Assembly: GCA_021805805.1 (NCBI GenBank)
Contig: JAJZEB010000028.1
Location: 1-32,294 of the forward strand
DNA length: 32,294 nt
Source of the DNA: Pseudomonadota bacterium
GTDB lineage: Bacteria > Pseudomonadota > Gammaproteobacteria > Burkholderiales > Burkholderiaceae_C
Reading direction: 5' to 3'
Below are positions 1-8,215 of the stretch, one piece after another. A program made the position numbers and the translations under genes. The notes beneath the pieces are model-generated. The model saw only the letters and a program-made list of their open reading frames with translations. It was not told the origin of the DNA and ran no database searches. The stretch's first letter is position 1. Each line of letters begins with the position of its first letter.

Positions 1-177
1 CTGGTCGCGCGAGGCCTCGGCGACGCGTGCGATCAGGCGTGCGTCGACCGGCGAACGCTTGTCGAAGCGCTGCGTCGAGGCAACGAAGCTGCCGTTGATG
101 AAATGGTCGACCTGCGGCACGGCGGCATTGCTGCCGGCGGCGGTGCGGGTCGGAGCCTGGGGTTCGGTGATCAGCAT
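1..177 (-). CDS. dmpC: 2-hydroxymuconic semialdehyde dehydrogenase, N-terminal part (runs off the left edge)
   Basis: Reading the minus strand from an ATG at 177 gives 59 open codons that begin MLITEPQAPT and then contain HFINGSFVAS, followed by FDKRSPVDARLIARVAEAS. This is the usual N-terminus of NAD-dependent aldehyde dehydrogenases of the DmpC/XylG class, which oxidise 2-hydroxymuconic semialdehyde to 2-hydroxymuconate after meta-cleavage of catechol. The gene follows catechol 2,3-dioxygenase in the same orientation, as in known dmp operons. Catalytic Cys and Glu lie beyond the window. No good Shine-Dalgarno sequence is visible before the ATG, so the exact start is uncertain. Assignment rests on the family pattern plus operon position. 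Confidence 0.85.
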   Translation of the reverse strand, partial: MLITEPQAPTRTAAGSNAAVPQVDHFINGSFVASTQRFDKRSPVDARLIARVAEASRDQ

Positions 178-217
178 GATGAACGTCGAAGAATTAGGAA
201 ACGGGATCGGGTGCCTG

Positions 218-247
218 CAGCGCGCCGCCGCCGGCGGCGGCGCGCTG
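218..247. repeat. 30-bp perfect GC palindrome between dmpB and dmpC
   Basis: CAGCGCGCCGCCGCC is followed directly by its reverse complement. In RNA this would fold into a very stable GC hairpin with a minimal loop, between the dioxygenase stop (262) and the dehydrogenase start (177). No T-run follows it on either strand, so it is not a classical intrinsic terminator. It could stabilise the upstream mRNA 3' end or lower expression of downstream genes. Confidence 0.85.
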
Positions 248-261
248 GCTGCGTTGCGACA

Positions 262-1206
262 TCAGGTGTAGACCTCGGTGAAGGACGACACCAGCTCGCC
301 GGTGTGGTAGAAGATGCCGCTGCCGAGGTGATCCTCGGTCCACGTCGTCACCGGCCGGTCGGGCTGCGCCAGGTAGCCCAGTCCGGCGAACGTCTCGTTG
401 CGGTTGCCGCTGGGGTCGAAGAAGTAGATCGTGGTGCCGCGGGTGATGCCGTGACGGGTCGGGGCGACGTCGATGCGGGTCCGGTTCTTGCCCATCACGT
501 CGGCCGCCTTCAGCACGTCGTCCCAGGAGTCGAGGTAGAAGGCGATGTGGTGCAGCCCCATGCGCGGCCCGGCGACGAAGGCGATGTCGTGCGGGGTCGA
601 GGTACGGAACATCCACGTCGCCGCCTGGATGGTGTTGCCGGGGCCGACCATGACCTGCTCGGCGAGATGGAAGTCCAGCGCCCTGGACATGAACTCGGTG
701 TTCTCGGCCACCTTGTTGACGCCGGTTTCGGGGTTCATTTCGCACATCAGCAGACAATGGTCGAGCCAGTGCGCTCCGGCACCGGTGATGTCGTCGGGCC
801 AGGGGTCCGGGTTGGTCGAGCCGACATCGGTGCCGACACGCTCCTTCATCGCGTACAGGCGCATCTCGTGCCCGCTGGGCAGCTGGAACTGCAGCATGCG
901 CCCGGTGGCCGGCATCGTGCCTTCGGGCAGCACGCGGGTCGCGATGCCGTAGGCCTCGATGCGCGCCTGCAGCGCGTCCAGATCGGCGTCGTGCTCGACC
1001 TTGTAGGCCACGTGATTGAGCCCGGCCTCCTCCGCCGGGGTCAGGACCAGAGAGTATTTGTCCCACTCATCCCAGCACTTGAGGTAGACATTGCCCTTGT
1101 TGTCCTCCATCACCTGCTTCATCCCGAGCACTTTCTCGTAGTGCTTCAGGGCCGCGGCCATGTCCATCACTTTCAGGCTGGCGTGCCCGATACGCAGTAC
1201 ACCCAT
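262..1206 (-). CDS. dmpB: Catechol 2,3-dioxygenase (extradiol, type I)
   Basis: This 314-residue enzyme performs meta-cleavage of catechol to 2-hydroxymuconic semialdehyde with Fe(II). It has the two-domain vicinal-oxygen-chelate layout of XylE/DmpB, whose usual length is about 307. The metal ligands fit by spacing: His150 (WLDHCLL), His220 ([10 protein letters not shown]) and Glu271 (GNRNETF). The second-sphere His206 (TPHDIAF) and His252 (PTRHG) are also present. The extradiol signature region runs from the GLHHIAF strand to PSGNRNE. The ATG at 1206 is preceded by a strong GAGGAGAG ribosome site. It follows the ferredoxin gene by 21 nt and is cotranscribed with the phenol hydroxylase. Confidence 0.96.
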   Translation of the reverse strand: MGVLRIGHASLKVMDMAAALKHYEKVLGMKQVMEDNKGNVYLKCWDEWDKYSLVLTPAEEAGLNHVAYKVEHDADLDALQARIEAYGIATRVLPEGTMPATGRMLQFQLPSGHEMRLYAMKERVGTDVGSTNPDPWPDDITGAGAHWLDHCLLMCEMNPETGVNKVAENTEFMSRALDFHLAEQVMVGPGNTIQAATWMFRTSTPHDIAFVAGPRMGLHHIAFYLDSWDDVLKAADVMGKNRTRIDVAPTRHGITRGTTIYFFDPSGNRNETFAGLGYLAQPDRPVTTWTEDHLGSGIFYHTGELVSSFTEVYT

Positions 1207-1227
1207 GATTGACTCTCCTCGTCGTGG

Positions 1228-1587
1228 TTATTTCGCGGAAACCGGATTCGCGCAGCTGCCGAATCCCTTGAAGAACGGTTTGCAGAACTTGCCCGTCACC
1301 TCGATCTCGAGCCGGCTCTGCGGCGCGACGCGACAGGCCAGGGTGTAGCCCTGGTCCTCCTCGTCCCTGCTCACATGCGCGCGGCTGACCGGGCCGAGCT
1401 TGCTCACCTGTCCATTGAGCAGCCGGATCTTGCAGACCCCGCAGCCGCCGCCGAGGCAGCCCACCGGGATACCCCGGCGCCCGGTCGAGGCCATTGCCGC
1501 GAGCACCGACTGGTTGCCGCGGCAATCGAACGATTCCCCGGTCTGGCGGATGGTCACCTGCAGCTTGTCGCTGGTCGCCTGGTTCAT
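1228..1587 (-). CDS. dmpQ: XylT/DmpQ-type [2Fe-2S] ferredoxin
   Basis: This is a 119-residue plant-type ferredoxin. Proteins of this kind re-reduce the oxidised, inactivated iron of catechol 2,3-dioxygenase. The cluster ligands are Cys44, Cys49 and Cys52 (GCLGGGCGVC) and Cys85 (TLACR). A C-terminal tail with two more Cys (KFCKPFFKGFGSC) extends past the fold. I place the start at the ATG at 1587, one nucleotide after the stop of the reductase gene, because the ferredoxin fold begins just after it; the longer frame overlaps the reductase. Position between dmpP and dmpB is the classical order. Confidence 0.93.
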   Translation of the reverse strand: MNQATSDKLQVTIRQTGESFDCRGNQSVLAAMASTGRRGIPVGCLGGGCGVCKIRLLNGQVSKLGPVSRAHVSRDEEDQGYTLACRVAPQSRLEIEVTGKFCKPFFKGFGSCANPVSAK

Positions 1588-1588
1588 C

Positions 1589-2650
1589 TCAGATCCTCTT
1601 GAACAGCGGGCTGCGAACCTGCTGGGCATCGGCGGCGGACAGGAACTTCTCGTGGTAGATGTTGTGCTCGAAAAGTCGCCCCTGCATCAGCGCGCCGATG
1701 CACGCGTCGATCATCAGCGGCGGACCGCACAGGTAGGCGCTGTGCTGCGAGAAGTCGCCGGCGAAGTGCTCCCGGGCGACCTCGTGCACGAAGCCCTGTG
1801 CCACCTCGGTCGTGCCTGCCGGCGTCTCGGACAGCGCCGGCACGTAGTCGAAGTTGGCGTGACGCGCGGCCAGTTCACGGAATTCGCGGTCGTAATACAG
1901 CTCGGCGGCGCTGCGCTGGCCGTAGACCAGCGTGATCGGCAGCGTGCAGCCCTGATGCAGCAGGTCGCGGATCATCGAGCGCGGGCTCGACAGCCCCGAT
2001 CCACCGGCCATGAACAGCAGCGGGCGCTGCGCCGAATGGCGCACGAAGAAACGCCCGTAGGGGCCGGACAGCCGCAGCCGCTGCCCGATCCGGAGCTGCT
2101 CGTGCAGGTAGCCGGTTCCCAGCCCGCCCGGAACGCGCCGCACATTGATCTCGATGCAGCCGCTGGCCTCGACCTCGTGTGGTGCGTTGGCGATCGAAAA
2201 CGCACGGCTCTGGCCGAGCCCGGGGATTTCCAGCTGCACGTACTGCCCGGCCTGGAACTGCAGCGGCTTGTCCAGCCGCAGCCAGATGGCGCGCACAGTC
2301 GGCGTCAGATCCTCGATGCGCTCGACCTCGGCGGCGAAGTCACGCACCGGGATCACCAGCGCGTCGGGTTCGTCGTCGATGTCGGCCTCGATGGTGGCGT
2401 CGGCCTGCAGGGTGGCGCAGCAGGCCAGCGCCTTGCCCTCGTCGCGTTCGAAGTCCATCAGCGCGAAGGGATTGGCCTCGCCGACGTCGATCTCGCCGTC
2501 CAGCACCTGCACCTTGCAGCTGCCGCACAGACCGTGTCCGCAGGCATGGGGCAGGTAGATGCCGTTGCGCAGCGCGGCGTCGAGCATGGTCTGGCCGTCC
2601 TCGACGTCGATGGTGGCGCCCAGCGGTTCGATGGTCAGTTGGAAACTCAT
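1589..2650 (-). CDS. dmpP: Phenol hydroxylase reductase component P5
   Basis: This 353-residue protein passes electrons from NAD(P)H through FAD and a [2Fe-2S] centre to the oxygenase. An N-terminal ferredoxin domain (about 1-95) has Cys37, Cys42, Cys45 and Cys77 or 78. An FAD-binding barrel follows with the RAFS motif at 149-152. The nucleotide-binding domain has GGSGLSSP at 216-223 and CGPP at 308-311. This is the domain order of DmpP, TomA5 and MmoC. The gene lies 18 nt after dmpO and ends one nucleotide before dmpQ, which implies translational coupling. Confidence 0.96.
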   Translation of the reverse strand: MSFQLTIEPLGATIDVEDGQTMLDAALRNGIYLPHACGHGLCGSCKVQVLDGEIDVGEANPFALMDFERDEGKALACCATLQADATIEADIDDEPDALVIPVRDFAAEVERIEDLTPTVRAIWLRLDKPLQFQAGQYVQLEIPGLGQSRAFSIANAPHEVEASGCIEINVRRVPGGLGTGYLHEQLRIGQRLRLSGPYGRFFVRHSAQRPLLFMAGGSGLSSPRSMIRDLLHQGCTLPITLVYGQRSAAELYYDREFRELAARHANFDYVPALSETPAGTTEVAQGFVHEVAREHFAGDFSQHSAYLCGPPLMIDACIGALMQGRLFEHNIYHEKFLSAADAQQVRSPLFKRI

Positions 2651-2668
2651 GGCGTGGCCGCGTGCGTG

Positions 2669-3025
2669 TCAGCTGCAGGAGCCGTTGATGCCGTTCAGGC
2701 CGGGCGTGCGAAAGCGGATCACGTCCTTGTGGCCCAGGCCGTTGTCGGCCAGCGACTTCGCCGGATCGGGCTGGAACGGCCTGCCCGATTTGAGCCACTG
2801 CACCTGCTGCCAGTCGATGCGCGCGAAATCCGGGTGATCGCCGAACACGCCGGGCAGGACCTGCGTGGCCAGGGCGCCGAACGGCATGTCCGGCGGCAGC
2901 GGCAAGCAGAACGGGGCACAGAACATCAGATGATCCTCCCAGCCGATGTACAGCAGCGGGGCGGGAAACTTGTCCACGCTGTCGCGCGCGGGCAGGTCGT
3001 AAGGGGCGACGGCGGCTACGCTCAT
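2669..3025 (-). CDS. dmpO: Phenol hydroxylase component P4
   Basis: This is the 118-residue small (gamma) subunit of the multicomponent phenol hydroxylase oxygenase. The sequence MSVAAVAPYDLPARDSVDKF leads into GWEDHLMFCAPFCLPLPPDMPF, a typical DmpO/TomA4 core, and the chain ends in RTPGLNGINGSCS. The ATG at 3025 is chosen because AGGAG stands a few bases upstream and family members begin here; a longer frame to 3091 would overlap dmpN. It sits 43 nt after dmpN and 18 nt before dmpP. Confidence 0.93.
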   Translation of the reverse strand: MSVAAVAPYDLPARDSVDKFPAPLLYIGWEDHLMFCAPFCLPLPPDMPFGALATQVLPGVFGDHPDFARIDWQQVQWLKSGRPFQPDPAKSLADNGLGHKDVIRFRTPGLNGINGSCS

Positions 3026-3068
3026 CGTTGTCTCCTGATGGAAAGGGTCGCGGGGGTGCGTGCGGTGC

Positions 3069-4619
3069 TCAGACGCCCTGCGCCTGGCCACGCCAATGCG
3101 CGAAGTTCTTCTGGTCCTCGGAGCCTTCGAAGTCGAAGTTGTCGCGCCCGACCTCGAGCTCGTAGTAGTCGAGCACCGCGAGCAACGGGTCGAAGCCCTC
3201 GCGCGTCGGATCGGTGCCGGGCTTGAAACAGTGCCCCTGGTAGATCTGGTGCACCGGAAGCCACGACTGGATGTACTTCTGCGGCTCGTTGTCGAAGATC
3301 TCCTTGCAGTGGTCGCTGCAGAAGTGGTACTTGTCGCCGCCGAAATCGCTCTCGCGATAACAGATCTTGGTCGCGTCGCCGGGTTCGGTGAACAGCATCG
3401 GGATCTGGCACGTCGTGCACAGCATCGGCAGGGTCTTGTTGTAGAAGCGGTTGCTGTGCTGCGCCTGCTCGCGCCAGTACTCCAGACGCGGGCGGTACAG
3501 CTTGTCGAAGCTTTCCGGGTACTGCTGGGACAGCCAGTCCATCTCGTCGTCGCGCGGGATCCAGGTGTGGAACGGCGCAGCAGCGGCGTAGTTGTAGAAC
3601 GTGCCCCAGGCCTGGTGGCTGATGTGGTCCTTGGCCTCGCAGGCGTCCTTCCAGCCCTTGGGCTCGCGGATGCCGTAGCGTGCGAGGTCGCGGAACAGGG
3701 CGCCGCCGTTCTGCTCGGCGTAGATCTCCCAGGCCTGACGCCAGCTCATGACTCGCTTGGGCAGCATGTAGTCCATCATCATGCCGACCAGGGTCAGCAG
3801 CCGGAAGCCACGCCAGAACCACTTGTCGATCCAGCGCTGCACGATCGGCACGTTGCCCGGGTCCTGCTCGAGCATGAACTTGATGCATTCGATGCCAAGC
3901 GTCATGTGGCGCGACTCGTCCGACTGCGCGGAAAAACCGAACGTCACGGTCGACATGTCGCCGTTGTACGCGGCGCCGGACATGAACGGAACGAACAGCA
4001 GGTTGGTCAGCACGTACTCGAACGAGAAGCTGACCGCGGTCAGGAACTCGAACGGACCGGCGGTGTTGGCGTCCTCGAAGAACGACTTCGGCACCGACAG
4101 GTACCACACGCGGTCGAACCAGTGGTTCGCGTGGTGCATGCCGTTGAAGAACTTGTTGTACGACGAGATGGCGTGGGTTTCGGTCTGGTAGTGGCGCAAT
4201 TCGTCGACCGACTGCATCTGGCAGGCGATCCGTGCCCCGGCGCCGGTGAAGTGGCGACCCACATGCGCGAAGCCGCGATGGGCGTAGTACTCCAGCGGCG
4301 ATACGCCCTGGATGAACAGCTTGAGCGCATTGACGTAGCGCGCATCGGTGACGCCGAGGAAGCCGTTGTTCTGCTGGAAGGCGTCGATCACCGCGTACAG
4401 CTTGCGCTCCTTCTCGCCCTGGTACTTCCAGTAGGCGTCCATCGTCAGACGGAACGGATCCTGCCACTGGTCCCAGTCGTGGATCTTGATGCCCTCATAC
4501 CGGTCGTAGGGGAAGACCTTGTCCATCGGTTGATAGGTGGTCTCCCAGCCCAGGCCGCGGGTCATCGCGGCGTAGCGCTCCTTCAGGCCCAGCCGTGGCT
4601 TGGCAGTGCGTGTGTCCAT
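3069..4619 (-). CDS. dmpN: Phenol hydroxylase large (alpha) oxygenase subunit P3
   Basis: This 516-residue subunit holds the carboxylate-bridged di-iron centre that hydroxylates phenol to catechol. Ligand candidates are Glu110 (SPLEYYAHR), Glu140 and His143 (DELRH), Glu201 (FSFEYVLTN), and Glu235 and His238 (DESRH), in the two-EXXH arrangement of bacterial multicomponent monooxygenases. The C-terminal part carries Cys401, Cys404, Cys434 and Cys438 (CTTC and FCSDHC), the zinc-type knuckle known from phenol hydroxylase structures. Length and motifs match DmpN, TomA3 and PhlD. All key residues appear intact, so the subunit should be active. Confidence 0.97.
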   Translation of the reverse strand: MDTRTAKPRLGLKERYAAMTRGLGWETTYQPMDKVFPYDRYEGIKIHDWDQWQDPFRLTMDAYWKYQGEKERKLYAVIDAFQQNNGFLGVTDARYVNALKLFIQGVSPLEYYAHRGFAHVGRHFTGAGARIACQMQSVDELRHYQTETHAISSYNKFFNGMHHANHWFDRVWYLSVPKSFFEDANTAGPFEFLTAVSFSFEYVLTNLLFVPFMSGAAYNGDMSTVTFGFSAQSDESRHMTLGIECIKFMLEQDPGNVPIVQRWIDKWFWRGFRLLTLVGMMMDYMLPKRVMSWRQAWEIYAEQNGGALFRDLARYGIREPKGWKDACEAKDHISHQAWGTFYNYAAAAPFHTWIPRDDEMDWLSQQYPESFDKLYRPRLEYWREQAQHSNRFYNKTLPMLCTTCQIPMLFTEPGDATKICYRESDFGGDKYHFCSDHCKEIFDNEPQKYIQSWLPVHQIYQGHCFKPGTDPTREGFDPLLAVLDYYELEVGRDNFDFEGSEDQKNFAHWRGQAQGV

Positions 4620-4646
4620 GGTGCTTGTCTCCTGCGGGTCTTGGGT

Positions 4647-4916
4647 TCAGTGCTTCCAGCTCAGCGTGAGCTGGTCGTCGTCCTCGTCGATGTGGCCGGA
4701 CAGCGAGATCAGGTTGACGTGCAACTGCTGCAGGTCGTACCTGGCGCCGGTGCGCTCCTCGATGCTGGCGCGGCTGATGCGCAGGGTGTCGGGCGCATCG
4801 ATCTTGACCATCGCCGGGGATTCCACGGCGACCGCGTGGGGGTTGTCGGCCAGGATGGCCTCGATCACCGGGCGGGTTTCCTCGTTGGTCTGCAAGGCAA
4901 TGAATACGTTGGACAT
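4647..4916 (-). CDS. dmpM: Phenol hydroxylase effector/coupling protein P2
   Basis: This 89-residue regulatory protein has no cofactor and belongs to the MmoB/DmpM family. It binds the oxygenase and tunes turnover. The sequence starts MSNVFIALQTNEETRPVIEA and ends in the acidic stretch GHIDEDDDQLTLSWKH, both typical of DmpM. The ATG at 4916 is chosen by family length; the open frame continues upstream into dmpL but is not conserved there. It sits 26 nt after dmpL and 27 nt before dmpN. Confidence 0.94.
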   Translation of the reverse strand: MSNVFIALQTNEETRPVIEAILADNPHAVAVESPAMVKIDAPDTLRISRASIEERTGARYDLQQLHVNLISLSGHIDEDDDQLTLSWKH

Positions 4917-4942
4917 GATGTCGGGTCTCGCGGTCAGGGATG

Positions 4943-5938
4943 TCACGAAGACAGCCCGGCCTTGGCCAGGCGGGAACGCAGCTGCTGCTGTGCCTCGTCG
5001 AGCGCGCCGGCGCCGGCAGCGCCCAGCGCGGCTTCGGCCAGCGGCTTCAGCGCGGCGCTTGCCTGCGGCTCCCAGGTGTCGATCCAGCGACGCAGCAGCG
5101 CCTTGTTGTCGGCCGACTCGGCGGCCATGGTCTTCAGCACGGCGTCGATCCAGCGCGCGCTCTCGGCATGCCACTCCGGCATGAACGCGGTGAGCATGGC
5201 CACCGCGCTTCCGCCTGCCAGCGCCAGATGGTCATCGACAAAGGCCCCATACACGAGCGGGTACAGGATTCCGTCTAGCACGGCGTTCTGCGCGACGAAC
5301 AGCTCGACCGGATCCTGCACCACCAGCGTGTCCTCGACGTAGCGGCGCAGCGGCTGCCAGTGCGGCGCCTGCATCCACGCCGTCTTCGCGCGATCGAGCT
5401 CGTCCGGCCCGTCGAGCAGCAGCGCCAGGCGGGTCAGGAACTGCGCCACGCCCAGGTTGTCCATGGCATGGAACATGGCCGGCGCGGTGAACGTGGTGCC
5501 CCAGCCCAGAGCGCAGATCTGCGAATTGTTCATGTTGCCGCCCCAGGCCACGTGGCGCAGCGGCACGAGGACCTGCAGCGCGCGGGTGCGCAGCTCCTCG
5601 GGGATGGTGGCGGCCATGCCGCGCGACTCGACGAACTCGAAGTTGGCCTCGACCGCGTCCTGCTGGCGCGCGCGAGTCATGGTCCAGCTGGCGTAATAGA
5701 ACTGGCGCGGGTCGCGCAGCGCGTACCAGTCCTGCATGCGGATCGCGGTGCGCGCGGTGTCGAACAGTTCGTGCCCGGGGTCCCAGGTCGGACGGTAGTG
5801 GAAGTTCACTTCGGGTTGCGCGCCCAGCGTGCCCTCCTGGTAGCGCGAGGCGTTCCGGTCGCCTCCGAGATGGCGCGCCACGTGCGCATAGGTGTGGCGC
5901 AGTGGCTTGATGTCCACGGTCTTCAAATCCAGGGTCAT
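4943..5938 (-). CDS. dmpL: Phenol hydroxylase beta subunit P1
   Basis: This 331-residue beta subunit has a ferritin-like helical fold related to the alpha subunit but lacks its complete di-iron ligand set. It stabilises the (alpha-beta-gamma)2 oxygenase. Recognisable DmpL/TomA1 segments are YQEGTLGAQPEVNFHYRPTW, RDPRQFYYASWTMTRARQQ and HVAWGGNMNNSQICALGWG. The ATG overlaps the TGA of dmpK in an ATGA tetranucleotide (5935-5938), a sign of translational coupling. Confidence 0.95.
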   Translation of the reverse strand: MTLDLKTVDIKPLRHTYAHVARHLGGDRNASRYQEGTLGAQPEVNFHYRPTWDPGHELFDTARTAIRMQDWYALRDPRQFYYASWTMTRARQQDAVEANFEFVESRGMAATIPEELRTRALQVLVPLRHVAWGGNMNNSQICALGWGTTFTAPAMFHAMDNLGVAQFLTRLALLLDGPDELDRAKTAWMQAPHWQPLRRYVEDTLVVQDPVELFVAQNAVLDGILYPLVYGAFVDDHLALAGGSAVAMLTAFMPEWHAESARWIDAVLKTMAAESADNKALLRRWIDTWEPQASAALKPLAEAALGAAGAGALDEAQQQLRSRLAKAGLSS

Positions 5939-6210
5939 CGCTTGCTCCTCAGTTCGTTGTCGTCGATGGGCTTGGCAGCGCAGCCATCCGTGGCGGGCGC
6001 GGCGCCGGCATCCAGGCGCTGCACCGCCTGCGCGGCGCAGAATTCCTCGAAGGCGACTGGCGGCAGCATCAGTTCCACACAGAGCTCGGGACTGCCGATG
6101 CTGAACTCGAATTCCACGAATCCCCTCGAACTGACCCGGGTGACGCGCACGAAGCGTCGTCGGGGGTCGAAGTCGCCGGGCGATGCCGGCATCGATGGTG
6201 CGTGGTTCAC
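5935..6210 (-). CDS. dmpK: Phenol hydroxylase assembly protein P0
   Basis: This small first gene of the operon belongs to the DmpK/TomA0 family, thought to help insert iron into the oxygenase. The core RRFVRVTRVSSRGFVEFEFS and the following CVELMLPPVAFEEFC are typical. I choose the GTG at 6210 (91 residues) because TCTCC on the plus strand at 6217-6221 reads as GGAGA six bases before it. The alternative ATG at 6192 would give 85 residues without a clear ribosome site. The predicted sigma-54 transcript would start near 6227, so the leader is very short with the GTG start and about 35 nt with the ATG. Confidence 0.9.
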   Translation of the reverse strand: MNHAPSMPASPGDFDPRRRFVRVTRVSSRGFVEFEFSIGSPELCVELMLPPVAFEEFCAAQAVQRLDAGAAPATDGCAAKPIDDNELRSKR

Positions 6211-6237
6211 ATTGCGTCTCCGGTTCGCCTTCTGCTC

Positions 6238-6254
6238 AGCAGCAAACGTGCCAG
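6238..6254 (-). promoter_or_regulatory. Sigma-54 promoter of the phenol hydroxylase operon
   Basis: The minus strand reads CTGGCACGTTTGCTGCT. Against the sigma-54 consensus YTGGCACGNNNNTTGCW there is only one mismatch (C for the first T of the -12 element), and the GG and GC doublets are 12 bases apart as required. The expected transcription start is near 6227. The position directly upstream of dmpK and beside a DmpR-type activator gene supports it strongly. Confidence 0.88.
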
Positions 6255-6402
6255 TCAGCGGGCAATCCGGCAAAAATCTCGAGAATTCAGGGAAAACACC
6301 GGTATCGACGCGCACTGCATACCGTTGTTTTGCGGGTTAACCCCAGAGTATGGTGCCGCAGTTGGAGCTGCAATAGCAGTCATTTGCGCTATGAAATTCA
6401 CC

Positions 6403-6414
6403 ATTTGCTCAAAT
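6403..6414. promoter_or_regulatory. Candidate upstream activator site (palindrome ATTTG-CT-CAAAT)
   Basis: A 5-bp inverted repeat with a 2-base centre lies about 150 bp upstream of the sigma-54 promoter. Its centre is about 28 bp from the centre of the second candidate site at 6429-6444, close to three helical turns. DmpR and XylR use paired inverted repeats at such distances. A CATTTGC heptamer also occurs at 6381-6387 and again inside this site. Binding is inferred. Confidence 0.55.
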
Positions 6415-6428
6415 CGAGTCGACTGCGT

Positions 6429-6444
6429 TTGACGAAATCATCAA
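6429..6444. promoter_or_regulatory. Candidate upstream activator site TTGA-N8-TCAA
   Basis: TTGACGAAATCATCAA resembles, with 12 of 16 positions equal, the inverted-repeat site TTGATCAATTGATCAA that I recall for DmpR/XylR-class activators. It lies about 180 bp upstream of the dmpK promoter. It also covers the -35 hexamer of the likely promoter of the regulator gene itself. Confidence 0.55.
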
Positions 6445-6458
6445 CAAAGTTCTATGCT
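6429..6458 (+). promoter_or_regulatory. Likely sigma-70 promoter of the dmpR-like gene
   Basis: TTGACG at 6429-6434 and TATGCT at 6453-6458 are separated by 18 bases, 38 bp before the regulator ATG. The -35 hexamer lies inside a candidate activator-binding palindrome, which would allow autorepression. Confidence 0.5.
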
Positions 6459-6496
6459 GGCGACGACGATGGTTAGAGAAAAATCTCGACGAAACA

Positions 6497-8215
6497 ATGA
6501 GCAAGACCAAGCTGCCGCCGCTGCCCGGAGATGCCGACCTGCGCCGGTTGATCCACTTTTCCACCGGTGACGGGCGAATCTGGCTGGCCGGCCAGCGCAT
6601 GGTGCTGGTGCACTCGGCCGCGCTGGGTGCGCTGCGCCGGGAGCTGATGCTCGGAGTCGGCGCGGAGCAGTCGCGGCGCGTGTTCACGCGCGCGGGGTTT
6701 GCCGCCGGCGAGCGCGACGCCGCGCTGGCGCGTCAGATCCGTCCGCAAGCTTCGCTGTACGACATGTTCGTCGTCGGTCCGCAGCTGCACATGCTCGAGG
6801 GCGCGGTGCAGGTCACGCCGCTGGTGTTCGAGGCCGACCCGCGCAGCGGCCACTACAGGGGCGAGTTCCAGTGGGCGCATTCGTGGGAGGCTGAAACGCA
6901 CAAGCGCGATTTCGGGGTGCAGGACGACCCGGTGTGCTGGATGCTGATCGGCTACGCGTCGGGCTACACCAGCGCCTTCATGGGGCGCCCGGTGCTGTAC
7001 AAGGAGGTCGCCTGCGTGGGGCGTGGAGACGCCTGCTGCCACATCGTGGGCAAGCCGCACGAGGAATGGGAGGACGCCGACGAGCTCGCGTCGTATTTCG
7101 AGCCCGGCTCGATGCTGCACACCATGCAGGATCTGCAGACCCAGGTCGAATCGCTGCGCCTGGAAATGGCCGCCGACGCGCAGCGCGGTGAGCTCATTGG
7201 CCAGTCCGAGGCGTTCCGCCGCGCCTACGCGCTGCTGCAGACCGGCGCGCCGACCGCGGTGACGGTGCTGCTGACCGGTGAGACAGGGGTCGGCAAGGAG
7301 CGTTTCGCGCGCGCGCTGCACGCGCTGAGCACGCGCAGCGGCAAGCCTTTCGTGGCCATCAACTGCGCGGCCATTCCGCACGAGCTGATCGAATCCGAGT
7401 TGTTCGGCGCCGAGAAGGGCGCCTATACAGGGGCCCAGGCCGCGCGCGCCGGGCGTTTCGAGCGTGCCGACGGCGGCACGCTGTTTCTCGACGAAATCGG
7501 CGAACTGCCGCTGCAGGCGCAGGCCAAGCTGCTGCGCGTGCTGCAGGAAGGCGAGGTCGAGCGCCTGGGGGCGACGCAGCCGCGCAAGGTCGACGTGCGG
7601 CTCGTCGCGGCGACCAACCGCGATCTCGAGCAGGCGGTGCGCGAAGGTCGCTTTCGTGCCGACCTCTATTACCGCATCCACGTCTACCCGGTTGCGCTGC
7701 CGCCGCTGCGCGAGCGCCTGGACGACATCGAGCCGCTGGCCGCGGCCATGCTCGAGCGCTTCGCCGCGCTGCATGGCAAGCCGGTGCCGCGGCTCACCGA
7801 CCACGCCTACACCGCGCTGCGCGCGCACGACTGGCCCGGCAACGTGCGCGAGCTGGAGAACCTGGTCGAGCGCGCCGTCATCCTGGCGCGCCCCGGTTGC
7901 GCGGTCGACGCCGGCGATCTCTTCCCGGGAATCGGGGCGCCGGCGGGCGTTGCGGTCGAACCCAGCGGCCAGCTCGCACCGCGACCGGGCAGCGCGCTCG
8001 ATTGCCGCGCGCTGCTGCGCGCGTTGCGCGATTGCGGCGAGAGCCTGGATGTCCTCGAGCACGGCCTGCTTACCGAGGCGGTCGACACGGCGCGCGGCAA
8101 TCTGGCCGCCGCGGCGCGCATGCTGGGAATCAGCCGCGCCCAGCTCAGCTACCGTCTGGGGCGCGGCGCCAGTTCCTGCCGGACGCGGGCGACGCCGGCG
8201 CACGAACCGTCATGA
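6497..8215 (+). CDS. dmpR: DmpR/MopR-type sigma-54-dependent phenol-sensing activator
   Basis: This 572-residue enhancer-binding protein has an N-terminal XylR_N sensor (about 10-185), a V4R/B-linker, an AAA+ domain and a C-terminal Fis-type helix-turn-helix. With an offset of eight relative to MopR (numbers from memory), the zinc ligands fall at Cys147, Glu170, Cys173 and Cys181, and the phenol-contacting residues at His98 and Trp126. All are present, so it should sense phenols. Walker A is GETGVGKE (261-268). The sigma-54 contact loop is GAYTGA (308-313) instead of the usual GAFTGA. The Walker B region is [11 protein letters not shown]. The helix-turn-helix is near [20 protein letters not shown]. 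It is divergent from the operon it should activate. Confidence 0.95.
   Translation: MSKTKLPPLPGDADLRRLIHFSTGDGRIWLAGQRMVLVHSAALGALRRELMLGVGAEQSRRVFTRAGFAAGERDAALARQIRPQASLYDMFVVGPQLHMLEGAVQVTPLVFEADPRSGHYRGEFQWAHSWEAETHKRDFGVQDDPVCWMLIGYASGYTSAFMGRPVLYKEVACVGRGDACCHIVGKPHEEWEDADELASYFEPGSMLHTMQDLQTQVESLRLEMAADAQRGELIGQSEAFRRAYALLQTGAPTAVTVLLTGETGVGKERFARALHALSTRSGKPFVAINCAAIPHELIESELFGAEKGAYTGAQAARAGRFERADGGTLFLDEIGELPLQAQAKLLRVLQEGEVERLGATQPRKVDVRLVAATNRDLEQAVREGRFRADLYYRIHVYPVALPPLRERLDDIEPLAAAMLERFAALHGKPVPRLTDHAYTALRAHDWPGNVRELENLVERAVILARPGCAVDAGDLFPGIGAPAGVAVEPSGQLAPRPGSALDCRALLRALRDCGESLDVLEHGLLTEAVDTARGNLAAAARMLGISRAQLSYRLGRGASSCRTRATPAHEPS

Noticed and set aside
1400-5342. Very long plus-strand open frames (608 and 760 codons) antisense to the phenol hydroxylase genes
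   Set aside because: They are low-complexity Arg/Val/Gly/Ala/His translations typical of the opposite strand of GC-rich genes, lack ribosome sites and domains, and cross several real gene boundaries.
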